A stretch of 64,000 bases of DNA, from NCBI GenBank assembly GCA_963735455.1, contig CAVTKZ010000001.1, positions 248,001 through 312,000 on the forward strand, given 5' to 3'. Below, piece after piece: positions 61,756-64,000 of this stretch. Each line of letters starts with the position of its first letter. Position 1 is the stretch's first letter. Source of the stretch: Palsa-1033 sp963735455. Its GTDB lineage: Bacteria > Chloroflexota > Limnocylindria > Limnocylindrales > CSP1-4. Made by a program: the position numbers and the translations under genes. The notes beneath the pieces are model-generated. The model was not told the origin of the DNA. It was given only the letters and a program-made list of their open reading frames with translations, and searched no databases.

Positions 61756-62826
61756 ATGGCCGACGGCGAGATCCCGAGCACGATGCGAGCCCTGGTCAAG
61801 GCCCAGCCGGCGGCCGGAGCCGAGCTGCGCGAGGCGCCGGTTCCGGTGCCCGGCGACGGCGAGCTGCTGATCCGGGTCGAGGCAGCCAGCCTGTGCGGCA
61901 CCGACCTCCACATCTACCACTGGGACGAGTGGGCGCAGAGCCGCCTCGGCGGTGGCCTGCCCCGGATCTTCGGCCACGAGATGGCCGGCCGGGTCGTGGC
62001 CCATGGCCCCAACGTCCGGGGCCGGGGCGAGATCCCCCTGGGAACCCTCGTCGCCGCCGAGACCCATCTCGTCGACCAGAGCTGCTACCAGTGCCGGACC
62101 GGGCGGGAGCACGTCTGCGCCAACCTGCGGATCCTGGGCGTCGACATGGACGGGGCCTTCGCTCAATACGTCAGCCTGCCGGCCCACAATGCCTGGCCAT
62201 CGCCGGGGCTGACCCCGGAGATCGCCGCGATCCAGGAGCCGATGGGCAACGCCGTCCACGCGGCGTTCGTCGAGGAGCTCGCCGGGCAGACCGTCGTCGT
62301 AACCGGCTGCGGCCCGATCGGCCTGATGACCGTGGCGATCGCCAAGCTCGCCGGCGCGGCGCGCGTCTTCGCCACCGACATCAATCCGGAGCGGCTGGAG
62401 ATCGCCCGGCGGTTGGGCGCCGACGTGGTGATCAACGGCAAGGACGACGTGGTCGGCCGGCTGCGCGAGCTGACCGGGGGCGTGGGCGTCGACGTGGTCC
62501 TCGAGATGAGCGGTGCCGAGATCGCCATCCGGCAGGGCTTCGAGGCGGTGACCAACGGCGGCCGGGTCTCGCTCCTGGGCATCCCCGAGCGGCCGATCAC
62601 CCTGGACCTGGCCAGCGATGTGATCTTCAAGGGACTGCGGGTCTACGGGATCACCGGGCGCAAGATGTTCGAGACCTGGTACCGCACCCAGGCGCTCCTG
62701 GCCCAAGGCCTGGACCTGACCCCGATCGTCACCCACCGGATCCCGCTGCGCGACTATCACCAGGCATTCGAGCTCCTCGCCGGCGGCCACGCCGGCAAGG
62801 TCGTGCTCCTGCCCCAGGAGGTCTGA
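61756..62826 (+). CDS. tdh: L-threonine 3-dehydrogenase
   Basis: A 356-residue zinc-dependent medium-chain dehydrogenase that oxidises threonine to 2-amino-3-ketobutyrate with NAD. Catalytic zinc ligands are Cys in SLCGTDLHIYHWDEW (about 48) and GHE (about 73). The structural-zinc loop is DQSCYQCRTGREHVC, with only three cysteines; the first of the usual four appears replaced by Asp. The Rossmann motif is TGCGPIGLM (about 182) with Asp at DINPE, and the Tdh-specific GITGRKMFETWYR is near the end. GAGGAGG lies 6 nt before the ATG. It is followed directly by kbl, so the two work in one threonine-to-glycine pathway. Confidence 0.93.
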   Translation: MADGEIPSTMRALVKAQPAAGAELREAPVPVPGDGELLIRVEAASLCGTDLHIYHWDEWAQSRLGGGLPRIFGHEMAGRVVAHGPNVRGRGEIPLGTLVAAETHLVDQSCYQCRTGREHVCANLRILGVDMDGAFAQYVSLPAHNAWPSPGLTPEIAAIQEPMGNAVHAAFVEELAGQTVVVTGCGPIGLMTVAIAKLAGAARVFATDINPERLEIARRLGADVVINGKDDVVGRLRELTGGVGVDVVLEMSGAEIAIRQGFEAVTNGGRVSLLGIPERPITLDLASDVIFKGLRVYGITGRKMFETWYRTQALLAQGLDLTPIVTHRIPLRDYHQAFELLAGGHAGKVVLLPQEV

Positions 62827-62827
62827 G

Positions 62828-64000
62828 ATGACCACGGCCGCCGGAGCCGACCCACTCGCGTTCGTCGCCGAAGAGCTGGCCGACCTGCGCGCGAAGCACC
62901 TTTACCGCCCATTGCGGGTGATGAGCTCGGCGCAGGGCCCGGAGGTGATCGTCGACGGCCGGGCATGCATCAGCTTCAGCTCGAATGATTACCTCGGCCT
63001 GACCCATCACCCCCGGCTGCGGGCTGCCGCCCTGGCCGCGATCGAGTCCTACGGTGCGGGCTCGGGGGCAGTCCGGACGATCGCCGGCACGATGTCGTTG
63101 CATGAAGAGCTCGAGGCGACACTGGCCCGCTTCAAGCATACCGAGGCGGTGCTCACCTTCCCGTCCGGATTCAGCGCCAACACGGGGGTCATCCCGGCCG
63201 TCGCCGGCGAAGCCGACCTGATCGTCAGCGACAGCCTCAACCATGCCTCGATCATCGACGGGATGCGCCTCTCGAAGGCGCCAAGGGTCATCTACCCGCA
63301 TGCCGACCTCGCCGCGCTGCGCGAGGCCCTGGCGACCGCCCGCCGCGACGGTCGGGCCGACGGCAGCGGAGCGCATCGGCTGATCCTGGTCGTGACCGAC
63401 GGCGTCTTCAGCATGGATGGCGACATCGCCCCGCTGCCCGGGATCGTGGCCGCGGCCGAGGAGTTCGGTGCGGCCGTGATGGTCGACGACGCCCATGCGT
63501 CGGGGGTGCTCGGCGCGGCCGGCCGGGGCACGGTCGATCACTTCGGCCTGCACGGCCGGGTGGCGATCCAGGTCGGCACCCTGAGCAAGGCCGTCGGCGT
63601 CCTGGGTGGCTACGTGGCCGGGTCGCAGCACCTCCGCGACCTGCTGGTCCAGCGCGCCCGGCCGATCCTGTTCTCGACCTCGGCGCCGCCGGCCGTCGCG
63701 GCAGCCTGCCTCGAGGCGATCCACGTCCTGGAAGAAGAGCCGGAGCTGCACGAGCGGCTGTGGGCCAACACCCACCGCTTCAAGGCCGAGCTCAAGCGGC
63801 TGGGCTTCGACACGGGCGTCTCGGAGACGCCGATCACGCCGGTGATGACCGGCGACTCGGACCTTGCCGGTCGCTTCTCTGGGCGGCTCTTCGAGGAGGG
63901 GATCTTCGCCCAGCCGATCGTCTATCCGACCGTTGCCCTGGACAAGGCCCGGATCCGGACGATCGTGACCGCGGCCCACACCGACGCCCACATTGATCGG
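62828..64000 (+). CDS. kbl: Glycine C-acetyltransferase (2-amino-3-ketobutyrate CoA ligase), 3' partial
   Basis: The window holds 391 codons and ends inside the gene, probably a few codons short of its stop (family length about 395). It is a PLP enzyme of the alpha-oxoamine synthase class that cleaves 2-amino-3-ketobutyrate with CoA to glycine and acetyl-CoA. Signatures: FSSNDYLGLTHHPRL (about 38), YGAGSGAVRTIAGTMSLHEELE (about 75-96), the aspartate-bearing VMVDDAHASGVLGAAGRG (about 218), and GTLSKAVGVLGGYVAGS with the PLP Lys (about 250). The ATG is 1 nt past the tdh stop (TGAGATG) and is translationally coupled. The domain is intact up to the edge. Confidence 0.94.
   Translation, partial: MTTAAGADPLAFVAEELADLRAKHLYRPLRVMSSAQGPEVIVDGRACISFSSNDYLGLTHHPRLRAAALAAIESYGAGSGAVRTIAGTMSLHEELEATLARFKHTEAVLTFPSGFSANTGVIPAVAGEADLIVSDSLNHASIIDGMRLSKAPRVIYPHADLAALREALATARRDGRADGSGAHRLILVVTDGVFSMDGDIAPLPGIVAAAEEFGAAVMVDDAHASGVLGAAGRGTVDHFGLHGRVAIQVGTLSKAVGVLGGYVAGSQHLRDLLVQRARPILFSTSAPPAVAAACLEAIHVLEEEPELHERLWANTHRFKAELKRLGFDTGVSETPITPVMTGDSDLAGRFSGRLFEEGIFAQPIVYPTVALDKARIRTIVTAAHTDAHIDR

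Noticed and set aside
1..64000. Search for a CRISPR array, prophage, integrase or insertion-sequence transposase
   Set aside because: No regularly spaced direct repeats with unique spacers and no transposase, integrase or phage structural protein were seen. Only the short inverted-repeat element at 27828-27985 hints at past mobility.

Overview
The window is about 70% G+C with densely packed genes. It fits a free-living soil or freshwater bacterium, and my best guess is Chloroflexota (Limnocylindria / Ellin6529-like). This guess is an inference from gene content: an F420-dependent (LLM) oxidoreductase, DUF2630, DUF2652, DUF3105 and COG4315-type proteins, a PASTA kinase, and many short membrane proteins and lipoproteins. 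The other support is expression style: many genes have a TANNNT -10 box only 6-8 nt before the start codon, so they should give leaderless mRNAs. A high-GC actinobacterium is the main alternative. Nothing looks viral or conjugative, and I see no complete insertion sequence and no CRISPR array. No gene-free stretch exceeds 300 bases; the longest (27778-28023) holds an imperfect inverted-repeat element.

Layout. 1-8.9 kb: RibD-type reductase, DUF2630, a MerR regulator with an MFS exporter, a UvrD-like helicase-nuclease, a second MFS carrier and a shikimate-kinase-like protein. 8.8-18.2 kb: an S1C protease divergent from an HxlR regulator, an ECF sigma factor with its probable membrane anti-sigma, a 2-hydroxyacid dehydrogenase with a GntR/FCD regulator, PEP carboxylase, and an ECF42-type sigma factor with a YciI/DGPF protein. 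18.3-31.2 kb: a LigD-type polymerase, secreted and membrane proteins, a GGDEF-EAL protein, an AlkZ-like winged-helix protein, an ATP-dependent DNA ligase and a methyltransferase. 31.2-40.8 kb: ribosomal protein L25, a two-component system followed by an HtrA-type protease, the folate genes folC-folP-folB, and two small Cys-rich proteins. 40.8-50.8 kb: PASTA Ser/Thr kinase, galU, an EamA transporter, membrane proteins, lipoproteins, a DUF2652/SRPBCC protein and an F420 oxidoreductase. 51-56.2 kb: a signalling island of hybrid kinase, REC-GAF-EAL and REC-PAS-kinase. 56.4-64 kb: tRNA-Glu, a GH13 glycosidase, DUF3105 and FAH proteins, and tdh-kbl (threonine catabolism), with kbl cut by the window edge.

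Connections. Regulators lie beside their likely targets: MerR/MFS, HxlR/S1C protease, sigma/anti-sigma, ECF42/DGPF, GntR/dehydrogenase, and OmpR-HK/HtrA. The LigD polymerase and the stand-alone ligase could supply two parts of a split end-joining pathway. The 51-56 kb island probably links phosphorelay to c-di-GMP breakdown.

Sequence quality. Fifteen probable single-base indels break otherwise conserved proteins, and twelve of them fall between 34.5 and 38.1 kb (HtrA protease, folB, folP, folC). Most sit in or beside G/C runs, and restoring one base recovers the family sequence each time. I therefore read them mainly as sequence errors, not true gene decay.
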